From a bacterium (GTDB lineage Bacteria; Auribacterota; UBA3054), in assembly GCA_017557885.1 (NCBI GenBank), contig JAFYXV010000005.1, positions 42,443 to 106,442 on the forward strand: 64,000 nucleotides of DNA. Direction: 5' to 3'. Below are positions 36,728-45,509 of the stretch, one piece after another; the first letter of the stretch is position 1; the number at the start of each line of letters is the position of its first letter. Both the position numbers and the translations under genes were made by a program. The notes under the pieces were generated by a model. It was not told where the DNA came from and did no database searches. It saw only the letters and a program-made list of their open reading frames with translations.

Positions 36728-37846
36728 ATGCGCTTAACTAGACTTTCGACAAAACTGGCGTTCTTCATGATGCTGTGCTGCCTGGGGACCATCATCCCCT
36801 TCCTTGTTGTCTGCCGCATCGTGGAAAGGAGCGAGCGATTCTGGCTCTGGAACGCGCTGCTTGTGGCGGCGGGTCTGGCGCTGCTGTTTTTGATCTGCCT
36901 TCTTATCGCCAGAAAGATCCTGAAGCCTTTGTACACGCTCATAAGAAACAGCCGCCTGGCCTTGGCGGGGAAACTCGAGGGGCCTTTGCCGGAAAGCAAC
37001 ATGAAGGGCGAGATAGGAGACCTGGCCAGAGATTTCGAGAAACTGCGCCACGCCCTTAAAAGCTGCGACCGCCGGCTGGGGAAAGCGGAGGAAGCCAAGA
37101 AGCGCATAGAGGGCGAGCTGAAGGTGGCCTTCGACATCCAGCACAGCCTTCTGCCCAAGCTTGAAAGAGTAAATTCCGGCGACGACAGGATAGAGCTGGC
37201 CGGGAAGCTCCAGCCCGCCATGAGGGTGGGCGGCGATCTTTACAACGCCTTTTTCGTGGACAGGAGCCACCTGTGCGTCTGCATGGGCGACGTTTCCGGC
37301 AAAGGCATCTCCGCGGCCCTTTTCATGGGCGTGGTCCAGACGCTCGTGCGCTCCGTGGCCCGCTACAACGCCTCCCCGGCCGCCATATTGGACCATGTTA
37401 ACAAAGACCGCTCCGCCAACAACGAGAGCTGCATGTTCGTGACGCTTTTCTGCGCCGTCATCAACATGCGCACCGGGACCATGGCCTACTGCAACGGCGG
37501 GCACAATCCGCCCCTGGTTATTCGCCGCGACGGACAGGCGGATTTTCTTTCTTGCCACGGCGGCGCCCTGGTGGGCATGAGCCCGGACATAATCTACAAG
37601 GACGAATACATGGTCCTCAGGCCCGGCGACACGCTTTTCTTATACACGGACGGCGTCACCGAGGCTTTCCAAAAATCCGGGGCGATGTATTCCGAAACGC
37701 GCCTGAAGAATTTTCTGCAGAATAAAAACAGCTTGAACTGCGAAGGCATCGTGGAGGGAGTCTGGAAAGACGTGGAAACTTTCGTGGGCGACGCTCCCCA
37801 GTCCGACGACATCGCCATGCTTTCCGTTCGCTATTTGGGTAAATAA
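36728..37846 (+). CDS. RsbU/SpoIIE-type PP2C phosphatase with HAMP domain
   Basis: 372 aa. Two TM helices at about residues 10-28 and 38-60, then a HAMP linker (ARKILKPLYTLI) and a coiled-coil. The phosphatase domain starts near residue 135: FDIQHSLLPKLERV, MRVGGDLYNAFF, CMGDVSGKGISAALFMG, YTDGVTEAF and QSDDIAMLSVRY hold the metal-binding acidic residues. Such proteins dephosphorylate anti-anti-sigma factors in partner-switching stress responses. No antisigma partner gene is adjacent. There is no periplasmic sensor domain of note. Confidence 0.88.
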   Translation: MRLTRLSTKLAFFMMLCCLGTIIPFLVVCRIVERSERFWLWNALLVAAGLALLFLICLLIARKILKPLYTLIRNSRLALAGKLEGPLPESNMKGEIGDLARDFEKLRHALKSCDRRLGKAEEAKKRIEGELKVAFDIQHSLLPKLERVNSGDDRIELAGKLQPAMRVGGDLYNAFFVDRSHLCVCMGDVSGKGISAALFMGVVQTLVRSVARYNASPAAILDHVNKDRSANNESCMFVTLFCAVINMRTGTMAYCNGGHNPPLVIRRDGQADFLSCHGGALVGMSPDIIYKDEYMVLRPGDTLFLYTDGVTEAFQKSGAMYSETRLKNFLQNKNSLNCEGIVEGVWKDVETFVGDAPQSDDIAMLSVRYLGK

Positions 37847-37854
37847 GGAATCTT

Positions 37855-38454
37855 ATGCCGCGCATAATTACAGGACTGTTCAAGGGAAAACTTTTGGAAA
37901 CGCCGGAGGGCCGGGAAGTCAGGCCCACCTCCGACAGAGTCCGCACTTCCGTTTTCAACATCCTCCACTCCTGGCTGCCCGGGAAGAAAGTATTGGATCT
38001 TTATTCCGGCTGCGGCGCCATCGGGTTTGAATGCCTGAGCCGGGGCGCGGAGATGGTGGTTATGGTGGAGAGGGCTCCGGAGGCGCTGCGCTGCCTGGAA
38101 AACAACCGGGAAAGGCTGGGCGCGAAGGAACATTCCCTTGTTTGGAAAGCCGACGTCTGGGCCGCCCTGGAGCGGCCGGTCCCCTTCGTTGCGGATCTTA
38201 TCTACGCCGATCCGCCGTACCGGGAAGCGGACGTCCCCAGGCTTTTGGCGGCCATAGACCGCTCCCAGTTCGCCAACGACGACACCATCGTCATCATCGA
38301 GCATGACGATACGGTAAAATATATTAAAGGGCAGGAAGAGGGGCTCTGGCGCTGCTACCGCGCCAACAGCTACGGAAAAGCCCAGGTGAGCTTTTTCGGA
38401 CGCACCGCCTCTTTCGCAGACGAAGAAACTCCGGACAACGAGGAGGAAAAATGA
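37855..38454 (+). CDS. rsmD: 16S rRNA (guanine966-N2)-methyltransferase
   Basis: 199 aa. RIITGLFKGKLLETP and RPTSDRVRTSVFNIL are the RsmD N-terminal signature. The SAM-binding region is KVLDLYSGCGAIGFE and the catalytic motif is YADPPY. 4-bp overlap with coaD (ATGA), a pairing seen in many bacteria. Confidence 0.92.
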   Translation: MPRIITGLFKGKLLETPEGREVRPTSDRVRTSVFNILHSWLPGKKVLDLYSGCGAIGFECLSRGAEMVVMVERAPEALRCLENNRERLGAKEHSLVWKADVWAALERPVPFVADLIYADPPYREADVPRLLAAIDRSQFANDDTIVIIEHDDTVKYIKGQEEGLWRCYRANSYGKAQVSFFGRTASFADEETPDNEEEK

Positions 38455-38951
38455 GCGAGAAAAAGATCCGCCGGGCCGTTTATGCCGGCACCTTCGACCC
38501 CATTACCAACGGGCATTTGGACGTTATCCTCAGGGCGGCGAAAATATTCGACGAGATAATCGTGGGCGTGGCTGACGCCGTGCACAAGAAGACCCTTTTC
38601 ACGCCCAAGGAACGGCTGAAACTGGTCAGCGAAGTAATCAAAGACATCCCCAACGTCAAGGCCGAGATCTTCGAGACGCTGCTGGTGGACTGGGCCAGAG
38701 AAAAGAAGGCCGTGGCCGTGGTGAGAGGTCTGAGAGCCATGACGGACTTCGAGTTCGAGTTCCAGATGGCGCTCACCAACAGACGCCTCGATGAGAAGCT
38801 GGAGGCGGTCTTTCTTATGACCAGGGAAGACCTGGCCTATATAAGCTCCACCAATGTGAAAGAGATCGCGCTCCTGGGCGGCAAAGTGGACGAGATGGTT
38901 CCGCCGCCGGCCGCCGCGGCCCTTTACAAAAAATTCTCTAAGAAAAAATAA
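38451..38951 (+). CDS. coaD: phosphopantetheine adenylyltransferase
   Basis: 166 aa. The nucleotidyltransferase motif AGTFDPITNGHLDVI (T/HxGH), VRGLRAMTDFEFEFQMA and the C-terminal YISSTNVKEIALLGG are all intact. Catalyses the penultimate step of coenzyme A synthesis. Last gene of the waaA operon. Confidence 0.95.
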   Translation: MSEKKIRRAVYAGTFDPITNGHLDVILRAAKIFDEIIVGVADAVHKKTLFTPKERLKLVSEVIKDIPNVKAEIFETLLVDWAREKKAVAVVRGLRAMTDFEFEFQMALTNRRLDEKLEAVFLMTREDLAYISSTNVKEIALLGGKVDEMVPPPAAAALYKKFSKKK

Positions 38952-38973
38952 GCGGCTGTATAAAACCCGCGAC

Positions 38974-39005
38974 AAAAAAGGCTCTCCTGAGGGAGAGCCT
39001 TTTTT
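38974..39005. terminator. bidirectional terminator between coaD and the 39025 gene
   Basis: AAAAAAGGCTCTCC TGAG GGAGAGCCTTTTTT: 8-bp GC stem (38980-38987 / 38992-38999) with A and T flanks, suited to both converging genes. Confidence 0.9.
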
Positions 39006-39024
39006 AATTGCGGAGGAGAATGCG

Positions 39025-41400
39025 CTATTTATTGCGCAGCAAGAGCGCCAGAAGCGCCAAAAGCCCCATGAGCGCCGGCTCCGGCAGCGGCTCGAAAGTC
39101 GTATCTTTGCCGCTGACTTTTCCGCCGAAGGGCACCAGATCCTTTCCTTTAACGACGTAGTCGCCGTCCGGCAGGCGGAATTTTAAAGAGCCTATGGGGA
39201 AGAAGAGATCGTCTTCCGTTTTGTGCCCGCTGCCGACGTAAACGTAAGAGAAGGTCTCGTCCCCTTTCCTTTCCGTTTCGAAGGTTCTGACCGTTTCAAG
39301 GTCCGGGAGTATCTCAGGCAGCGTGACGGCATAAACTTGTTCGCCCTCCGGCTTGTTCAGAACGGGCGGCATGATGTCGTCCCAAGGTCCGTACATGTTT
39401 TCTTCGCCCCTGCCGATCTCCTCGCCGAAGCAATAGCCTACGATGGAGCCGCCGCTGACATAGATTTGCGGCCCGCGGCCGTCCCTGCCTTCGTCTCCGC
39501 TGCCGCCGATGCCGGCGCCGGAATTGGCGTAGGTCTCTATGGTCCCGCCTGTGATCGTGATCAAACCGGCGGGATATTTGTCATGTCCGCCGCCGCCTCC
39601 GCAGCCGATGCCCGCGCTCTTACCGTCGCCCGTGGCTTTGACGTAGCCTCCCGATATGGTGATATTGCCGGCGTTGCCTTCGTAGCCGTAGCCGCCGCCG
39701 ATGCCCGCAGCAAGATATCCGCCCACAGCGGTAACGTTACCTCCGTTAATGACGAGATCCGCCTGGCCGTGGGAGCCGCCGCCGATGCCGGTGCCGAAAT
39801 CCGCGCCCTGGGCAAAAATCGTGCCGCCGTTGATGACGATGGGGCCGGGCGTTCCGTAGGGCGTGCCGTAGCCCTTGTTGCCGCCGATGCCCGCGCCCTC
39901 GCCGCCCGTGGACATTGCGTAAAGGCTGCCGGTGCTTTCCCCGCTGATGGTCAAGGACGCGCTCTTGTCGACGTAAAGGCCGGCAGCTTCCGTGGAGACC
40001 AGGGTGTTGGAGCCTTCAAGGACAAGCGTCACGATGGCGTTCTTAATGGACAGCGCGGCGTTGGTAGTCACGGAAACATCGCGCAAAGTCACTTTCGGCG
40101 CGCCGGCCGTTATGTTGATGCTGTTCGTTTCGCTCGCGCCCACGATGATGTAGTGGGCGTAAAGTCCGCTTACCGCCCAGCCGGTCTCGTCGCGGCCGGT
40201 GACGCCGTTGTCGTCGATAATAATTGGGCCTTTTTCGACGGAGACCGTTACTTCGCCGGTCGCCGCCTGGACAAAGGCCGCGTCGGCGTCTTCGATCGTT
40301 CCCGCGAAGCCGCCCGCTTCGGAACTTATCTCATACTCGCCGTTGGGAAGGTAAAAATACAGATTGCCGCTCTCGGGATAACCGCTGCCTTTGTAAGCGT
40401 AGTCGTAATCGGATCCGTTTCTTTTCACCGCGAATTCATAAGTCCGGGAGTGATCCTTTATGGCGGAGATTATGCTCGCGCGGTAGATCTTCTCCCCGCC
40501 TTTCTTAGTCAGGATCTCGGGACACTCTGATAGTCCGGCGCCCTGGCCTATGGAGGAGCCCGTGGAGGAGGAGCCGTAAACGGAGCCGCCGCTGATGTAG
40601 ATCTGGGGCGCGCGGCCGTTGTCGCCCTCGTCGCCGCTGGCGCCGATGCCGGCGCCGGAATTGGCGTAGGCTTCCACCGTGCCGCCGGTGATCATAATGA
40701 GGCCCGCCGGATAGGTGTTGTGTCCGCCGCCGCCCCCGCAGCCGATGCCGGCGCTTTTGCCGTCGCCTATGGCCTTGACATAACCGCCGGTTATCTTGAT
40801 GTTGCCGGCGTGGCCTTCATAGCCGTAGCCGCCGCCGATGCCGGAGGCGAGATATCCGCCCAAGGCGGTGACGGACCCGCCGTTGACGATAAGATAGGCC
40901 TGGCCGTGGGAACCGCCGCCGATGCCGGTGGCGAAATTCGCGCCCTGGGCCACGATGGTGCCGCCGTTGATGATGGTCTTCCCGGGCGTTCCGACGTCGG
41001 TTCCATAGCCCTTGTTGCCGCCGATGCCCGCGCCCTCGCCGCCCGTGGAGGTCGCGAAAAGGCAGCCCGTGCTCTCGGCGCTGATGGTCAGAGTCGCCTT
41101 CTTATCGACGTAGATGCCGGCGGCTTCCGTGGAGAGGACCGTATTGCTGCCGGTGAGCGTCATGTTCACGCGCCCTTCGTAAATGGAGAAAGCCGCGGGA
41201 ACGTTCGTAATAGCGACGTCATGCAGCGTAATGTTGACGTTGCCCGACGCTTCGACGACAACGGAATTGGTATGCGTGCTGCCGGTTATCTCCCAGGAAC
41301 CGCTTTCGCTGATCAAAAGCGAACCCGTGGAGATATCGAAGCTGGCGGCTTGCGCCGCAAAGCAAAAAAGAACGGAAAAAACAAAGCAAATGCGTTTCAC
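39025..41400 (-). CDS. large secreted Gly-rich repeat protein with PEP-CTERM-like tail
   Basis: 791 aa with signal peptide (MKRICFVFSVLFCFAAQAAS). Two tandem modules of about 340 residues each start with ISTGSLLISESGSWEITGST and VTGRDETGWAVSGLYAHY. Inside each module are beta-strand repeats with GEGAGIGGNKGYG, FATGIGGGSHGQA, GIGGGYGYEGHAGNI and GKSAGIGCGGGGGH. This is the layout of carbohydrate-binding-type beta-helix surface proteins. The C-terminus PEPALMGLLALLALLLRNK is a PEP-CTERM-like sorting tail. Likely outer-surface, possibly polysaccharide-binding. Tandem paralogue of 41540-43846. Confidence 0.75.
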   Translation of the reverse strand: MKRICFVFSVLFCFAAQAASFDISTGSLLISESGSWEITGSTHTNSVVVEASGNVNITLHDVAITNVPAAFSIYEGRVNMTLTGSNTVLSTEAAGIYVDKKATLTISAESTGCLFATSTGGEGAGIGGNKGYGTDVGTPGKTIINGGTIVAQGANFATGIGGGSHGQAYLIVNGGSVTALGGYLASGIGGGYGYEGHAGNIKITGGYVKAIGDGKSAGIGCGGGGGHNTYPAGLIMITGGTVEAYANSGAGIGASGDEGDNGRAPQIYISGGSVYGSSSTGSSIGQGAGLSECPEILTKKGGEKIYRASIISAIKDHSRTYEFAVKRNGSDYDYAYKGSGYPESGNLYFYLPNGEYEISSEAGGFAGTIEDADAAFVQAATGEVTVSVEKGPIIIDDNGVTGRDETGWAVSGLYAHYIIVGASETNSINITAGAPKVTLRDVSVTTNAALSIKNAIVTLVLEGSNTLVSTEAAGLYVDKSASLTISGESTGSLYAMSTGGEGAGIGGNKGYGTPYGTPGPIVINGGTIFAQGADFGTGIGGGSHGQADLVINGGNVTAVGGYLAAGIGGGYGYEGNAGNITISGGYVKATGDGKSAGIGCGGGGGHDKYPAGLITITGGTIETYANSGAGIGGSGDEGRDGRGPQIYVSGGSIVGYCFGEEIGRGEENMYGPWDDIMPPVLNKPEGEQVYAVTLPEILPDLETVRTFETERKGDETFSYVYVGSGHKTEDDLFFPIGSLKFRLPDGDYVVKGKDLVPFGGKVSGKDTTFEPLPEPALMGLLALLALLLRNK

Positions 41401-41477
41401 GCTGCCTCCTGAATCTTGTTCATAATTCTTTGCTATTTTACCATTTTTAAAACCCCCGTTCCCGCATTAGCCCGCAA

Positions 41478-41511
41478 ACAAAAAAAGGCTCCCTCGAAGC
41501 GAGGGAGCCTT
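41478..41511 (-). terminator. terminator of the 41540 gene
   Basis: AAGGCTCCCTCG (41485-41496) and its complement (41500-41511), loop AAG. On the minus strand the stem is followed by a run of T. Confidence 0.85.
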
Positions 41512-41539
41512 CCGCGAAGCGGTTTTGACCGCGAGCTGT

Positions 41540-43846
41540 TTACCTTCTGCGGAGGCAGAGAGCGACGAGCGCCAGGATGCCGAAGATCGCCGGTTCAGGA
41601 GTCTCCATTATGGTGGAGCCTGAAGAAGAGACGCTGCCGGCATAAGTCTTGCCGTTGTTGCCTGCGATGGTGTAAGTGCCTTCCGGCAGATAGAAATAGA
41701 GGTCGTAGGTATCGGAGTGGCCTTCGCCGGTGTAGCCGTAGGTCGTTTGGTCGGAAGTGCGCGTGGCGGTGAAGGTCACTTCTCCGTCACCCACGTTGTA
41801 GATGGAGTTGATCGCGGGAGCGGTGGCGCCCGCCAAGGGCGCCACATAAACGTTTTCGCCCGCAAGCGCGTTCAGGACCGGCGGGCAGGTGCCCTGACCG
41901 GCGCCCTGGCCGATAGGAGAGCCGCTGTCGGAGGTGGCTTTAACGGAACCGCCGCTGATGTAGATCTGGGGGCCTTTGCCGCTTTCGCCGCTGGCATTGC
42001 CTGCGCCGATGCCTGCGCCGCTGCCGCCGTGAGCTTCAATGGTGCCGCCGGTGATGGTCACCGTGCCGGGAGCGTTATGGCCGCCCTCGTCGCCGCAGCC
42101 GATGCCTGCGCCGTTGCCGCCGCGAGCTTTCACAAAGCCGCCGTTGATGGTAACGGAGCCAGTGCCGCCTTCCCAGCCGGTGCCGCCGCCGATGCCGGCT
42201 GCATAAGCACCGCAATTAGCCGTGACAACACCGCCGTTGATAGTAACATTGCCGGTGGCGTGTCCGCCGCCGCCGATACCGGCTGCAAAACCCGCGCCGT
42301 TGGCCGTAACGGTGCCGCTTTCAATGACCACCGCGCCGGAATTCTCCCTTTTGTTGCCGCCGATGCCGGCGCCTTCTTCGCCCTGGCTCGTGGCGGTCAG
42401 AGAACCGGTTCCGCTGATGGTGACGGAAGCGCCGTTCGCGACGTGCAGACCTGCGGCTCCTGTGGAAGTCAACGTGTTGTCGTTTTCCAGCACCAGAGAA
42501 ACGCTGCCGCTCTGAATATCAAAAGCGCAGTTTACGTCGGTGATGGAAGCGCCGCTCAATGTCACCGTCGGAGCTTCGGAAGAATCCACCGTCACGGAGC
42601 GACCCAAGGAAGATCCGGAGATGATGTAATTGCCGTAAAGGCCAATGATCGTGCCGTCCTGCTTAGCGCCAACCTCAGTCTCGATCGTTACATCGCCTTC
42701 TGAGATGTCAATGGCCACTTCGCCGGGGATATAGCGGGTCAAAGTGCCCGGAGCATCATTGATCGTTCCGGCGAAATTTCTGCCGTTTGTACCGCTGGCG
42801 GTGTATTCGCCGTTGGGCAGATAGAAATAGAGGTTCATGTCGCCGTTGGCGGTATGTCCGGCTCCGGTATAAGCGTAAGTATACGGAGAGTCGTCCTTGG
42901 TAGTGGTGAAGGTGTATTCCGTGCCGGAATCGTTAAAAGCAGCGCCCACGGTAGCCAGATAGACGACCTCTCCGTCCTGTTCATTTACAGGAGCGGGGCA
43001 TTCGCCCTGTCCGGCACCCGGGCCGATAGGAAAGCCGCTGTCAGAGGAAGCTTTGACGGAACCGCCGGCGATGATGATCTCGGGGCCGCGGCCGCTTTCG
43101 CCGCTGCCGCTGCCGGCGCCGATGCCAGCGCCGCTGCCAGCGTGAGCTTCAACGGTACCGCCGTTGATGACCACCGTGCCGGGATCAATTCGTCCGCCCT
43201 CGTCGCCGCAGCCGATGCCGGCGCCGTTATTGCCTTCAGCCTTCACAAAACCGCCGTTGATGGTGACGGATCCCGCGCCGCCTTCCCAACCGGTGCCGCC
43301 GCCGATGCCGGCGCCAAGCCAGCCGGAGGTCGCTTTGACAACACCGCCTTCGATCATAACGTTGGCACAGCCGTGTCCGCCGCCGCCAATGCCCGCGGCA
43401 TAGGTGGCGCCGTTGGCCGTAATAGTGCCGCTTGTAATGATCACTTCACCGGAATTCTCCCTTTTGTTGCTGCCGATGCCGGCGCCTTCTTCACCCTGGC
43501 TGGTGGCGGTCAGGGAGCCGTCGCCCGTGATGGCGAGGGAGGCATCACTAGCAACGTGCAGACCGGCGGCCGCTGTGGAAGTCAGAGTGTTGTTGCCGGT
43601 AAGACTAAGATACACGGTGCCGCTCTGAATATCGAAAGCGCAGCTCACGTCGGTGATGGAGACGTTATCCAAAGTTATGTTGACAGCGTCAGCAGTGTTG
43701 ATGATTATGGAGTGGGCAGTGGTCGTGCCGGTGACATCCCAGCTGCCGGCGGAGGTGATGGTGAGATCGCCGGTGGAGATGTCGAAACTAACTGCGTACG
43801 CGCCGAAGCAGGCGAGCACAGCAAGCGTTAATAAAAAACGTTTCAT
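41540..43846 (-). CDS. large secreted Gly-rich repeat protein with PEP-CTERM-like tail (paralogue)
   Basis: 768 aa from ATG 43846, preceded by AGGGGGAATA and starting the signal peptide MKRFLLTLAVLACFGAYAVS. Two tandem modules again (GDLTITSAGSWDVTGTTTAH and GDVTIETEVGAKQDGTIIGL). Repeats are of type GEEGAGIGSNKRENSGEV, YAAGIGGGGHGCANV and NGAGIGCGDEGG. The end is ETPEPAIFGILALVALCLRRR. Same family as the neighbour at 39025; the two modules within this protein resemble each other more than those of the neighbour, judged by the shared KRENSG motif, which suggests separate internal duplication or conversion. Confidence 0.75.
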   Translation of the reverse strand: MKRFLLTLAVLACFGAYAVSFDISTGDLTITSAGSWDVTGTTTAHSIIINTADAVNITLDNVSITDVSCAFDIQSGTVYLSLTGNNTLTSTAAAGLHVASDASLAITGDGSLTATSQGEEGAGIGSNKRENSGEVIITSGTITANGATYAAGIGGGGHGCANVMIEGGVVKATSGWLGAGIGGGTGWEGGAGSVTINGGFVKAEGNNGAGIGCGDEGGRIDPGTVVINGGTVEAHAGSGAGIGAGSGSGESGRGPEIIIAGGSVKASSDSGFPIGPGAGQGECPAPVNEQDGEVVYLATVGAAFNDSGTEYTFTTTKDDSPYTYAYTGAGHTANGDMNLYFYLPNGEYTASGTNGRNFAGTINDAPGTLTRYIPGEVAIDISEGDVTIETEVGAKQDGTIIGLYGNYIISGSSLGRSVTVDSSEAPTVTLSGASITDVNCAFDIQSGSVSLVLENDNTLTSTGAAGLHVANGASVTISGTGSLTATSQGEEGAGIGGNKRENSGAVVIESGTVTANGAGFAAGIGGGGHATGNVTINGGVVTANCGAYAAGIGGGTGWEGGTGSVTINGGFVKARGGNGAGIGCGDEGGHNAPGTVTITGGTIEAHGGSGAGIGAGNASGESGKGPQIYISGGSVKATSDSGSPIGQGAGQGTCPPVLNALAGENVYVAPLAGATAPAINSIYNVGDGEVTFTATRTSDQTTYGYTGEGHSDTYDLYFYLPEGTYTIAGNNGKTYAGSVSSSGSTIMETPEPAIFGILALVALCLRRR

Positions 43847-44009
43847 TATTCCCCCTAAGTGGATTGTTGGTTGATTACACACACGTGTTTAGTGTAGTGA
43901 ATATTCTATCAACAACGGGCGTTAAAATCAAACAAAAAACATGGAGCGGGCGCGTTTTATAGCCCGGCCGCCCGGATAGCGCCGCTTGGGGGAAGACAAA
44001 AAAGGGGCC

Positions 44010-44044
44010 GAAAAACAAAAAAGTTTTCCCCCAAAAGGGAAAAC
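44010..44044 (-). terminator. terminator of tRNA-Thr
   Basis: GTTTTCCC (44023-44030) / GGGAAAAC (44037-44044); on the minus strand the stem is followed by six T and a second T run. Confidence 0.7.
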
Positions 44045-44056
44045 CGAAGAAAAAGA

Positions 44057-44132
44057 TGGAGCCAGAAATCGGACTTGAACCGATGACCTGCGCTTTACGA
44101 AAGCGCTGCTCTACCGACTGAGCTATTCTGGC
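44057..44132 (-). tRNA. tRNA-Thr (anticodon CGU)
   Basis: 76 nt including an encoded 3' CCA. Acceptor stem GCCAGAA/TTCTGGC, D arm with AGCTCAGTCGGTAGAGCA, anticodon arm GCGCT-TTCGTAA-AGCGC, T arm with GGTTCAAGTCC. The anticodon CGT reads ACG codons. Confidence 0.95.
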
Positions 44133-44205
44133 TTTTCCAATATCGTGAGGGATATTGTATTAAAAGCTTATTAAAAAAGCAAATGGAAAAGGCTTAAAGC
44201 AAGCG

Positions 44206-45306
44206 CTAGTCTTCCTTTTCCTCGCTCTTGCCGTCCGTTTTGAAGACGATGACCCGGCCGTTGCCGGAGAGCAGGATGGCAATGGGCCGCGTGGCGTCGA
44301 ACTGCGCGAAGAGCATGATGGCGATGGACATTATGGGCACGCACAAAAGCATGCCGGCGATGCCCCAGATGGCGCCCCAGAAGGCCAAGGACAAAAGGAC
44401 CACCAGCGGACTGATGTTGAGGGAGGTCCCCAGGAAGCGGGGCTCCAGGATGTTGCCTATCAAAAACTGCACGGCGGTAATGCCTCCGGCCACGCAGATG
44501 AAGGGGATCAAAGGATTCTCAAACTGCACCAGGGTCAGCACGGCGGGGATCGTGGTGGCCACGATGGAGCCGATGGAGGGGATGTAGTTGAAAAGGAAAA
44601 TGAGAAGCGCCCAGAAGGCGGCGTAATCAAGCTTGCACCAATACATGATGAGATAGCTCAGAAGCGCTGTGACAAGGCTGGCCACGGTCTTGACGCCGAT
44701 GTATTTTCTCATGGCGCCTATTCCCTCGGACATGACGCGGCCCAGCTGCCTTTCCGGAGCCACGGAGGAGAAGAAGAGCTCCAGCTTTCTGTGAAAATTA
44801 GCCTGCTCCATGAAGAGGAAGATGACGTAGATCAAGACCAGGAAAGTGTTTTTCGTCATGTCCTGCAGCGCGGAGGCCAGGGACGAGAACATGCTGGTGT
44901 AATTTATTTTCCTTATGAGGTTTCTAAGAGTGGCGTCGCCGGTGTAATGGAAACGCTCCGCGGTCTTCTCGACGAAGAGCTGCAGCTTGTCCTGGTAAAC
45001 CGGGATGTCTTTCACCACCGCGGAAATGTTGCTTACCACGATGGAGCTTATCCCCCACACCACGCCCGAAATGATGCACAAGGCGATGATATAGCAGATA
45101 AAGGAAGGCAGGGAATAACCCTTGATGCTTACGCTTTTGATGATCGCCTGAAGGGAGTTTATGAGGTACCACAGGCAGATGGCTATGACCAAAGGCAAAA
45201 GGATAGCCTTGCCGATCTTCAGGATGTAAATGACGACGCAGAGAGTCAGGAACCCCAGACAAACTGCGATGGTCTTGTTCATTACGGCTATGGTATTGTC
45301 TTTCAT
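44206..45306 (-). CDS. AI-2E family transporter (PerM-like permease)
   Basis: 366 aa from ATG 45306; the open frame continues 74 codons upstream but without a good start. About eight TM helices. Family features include SEGIGAMRKYIGVKTVASLV, ALLIFLFNYIPSIGSIVAT and NILEPRFLGTSLNISPLVVL. A role in export of small molecules or in Na+/H+ exchange is known for members; the substrate here is unknown. A TATAAT on the minus strand at 45314-45319 lies 7 bp before the ATG, so the transcript is probably leaderless. Confidence 0.82.
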   Translation of the reverse strand: MKDNTIAVMNKTIAVCLGFLTLCVVIYILKIGKAILLPLVIAICLWYLINSLQAIIKSVSIKGYSLPSFICYIIALCIISGVVWGISSIVVSNISAVVKDIPVYQDKLQLFVEKTAERFHYTGDATLRNLIRKINYTSMFSSLASALQDMTKNTFLVLIYVIFLFMEQANFHRKLELFFSSVAPERQLGRVMSEGIGAMRKYIGVKTVASLVTALLSYLIMYWCKLDYAAFWALLIFLFNYIPSIGSIVATTIPAVLTLVQFENPLIPFICVAGGITAVQFLIGNILEPRFLGTSLNISPLVVLLSLAFWGAIWGIAGMLLCVPIMSIAIMLFAQFDATRPIAILLSGNGRVIVFKTDGKSEEKED

Positions 45307-45313
45307 ATTTTTA

Positions 45314-45319
45314 ATTATA
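45314..45319 (-). promoter_or_regulatory. -10 element of the AI-2E transporter gene
   Basis: TATAAT on the minus strand, 7 bp from the start codon; no Shine-Dalgarno between. Confidence 0.5.
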
Positions 45320-45509
45320 TCACAGAGGCCGATTTGTAGTATAATCAAAACAAGTCGGAAAGAAGTATAATATATACGATAACAAACGAATAACAGGAGA
45401 AGAAGCCACAGAGGGATTGAAAGAACTTCAGGCCACGCTCCGAAAACTAGGTCTGTGCGCGCCGCCCATGAGGGGCGATTCGCCGAACCTTGGAAAATAG
45501 AAGGGAAAA

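Noticed and set aside
39223-40530. 435-codon plus-strand frame
   Set aside because: Shadow of the Gly-rich repeat gene; Ala/Asp-rich with no start signal.
45340-45509. Riboswitch in the hydG leader
   Set aside because: GC-rich hairpins are present but I could not match conserved bases of any known class.
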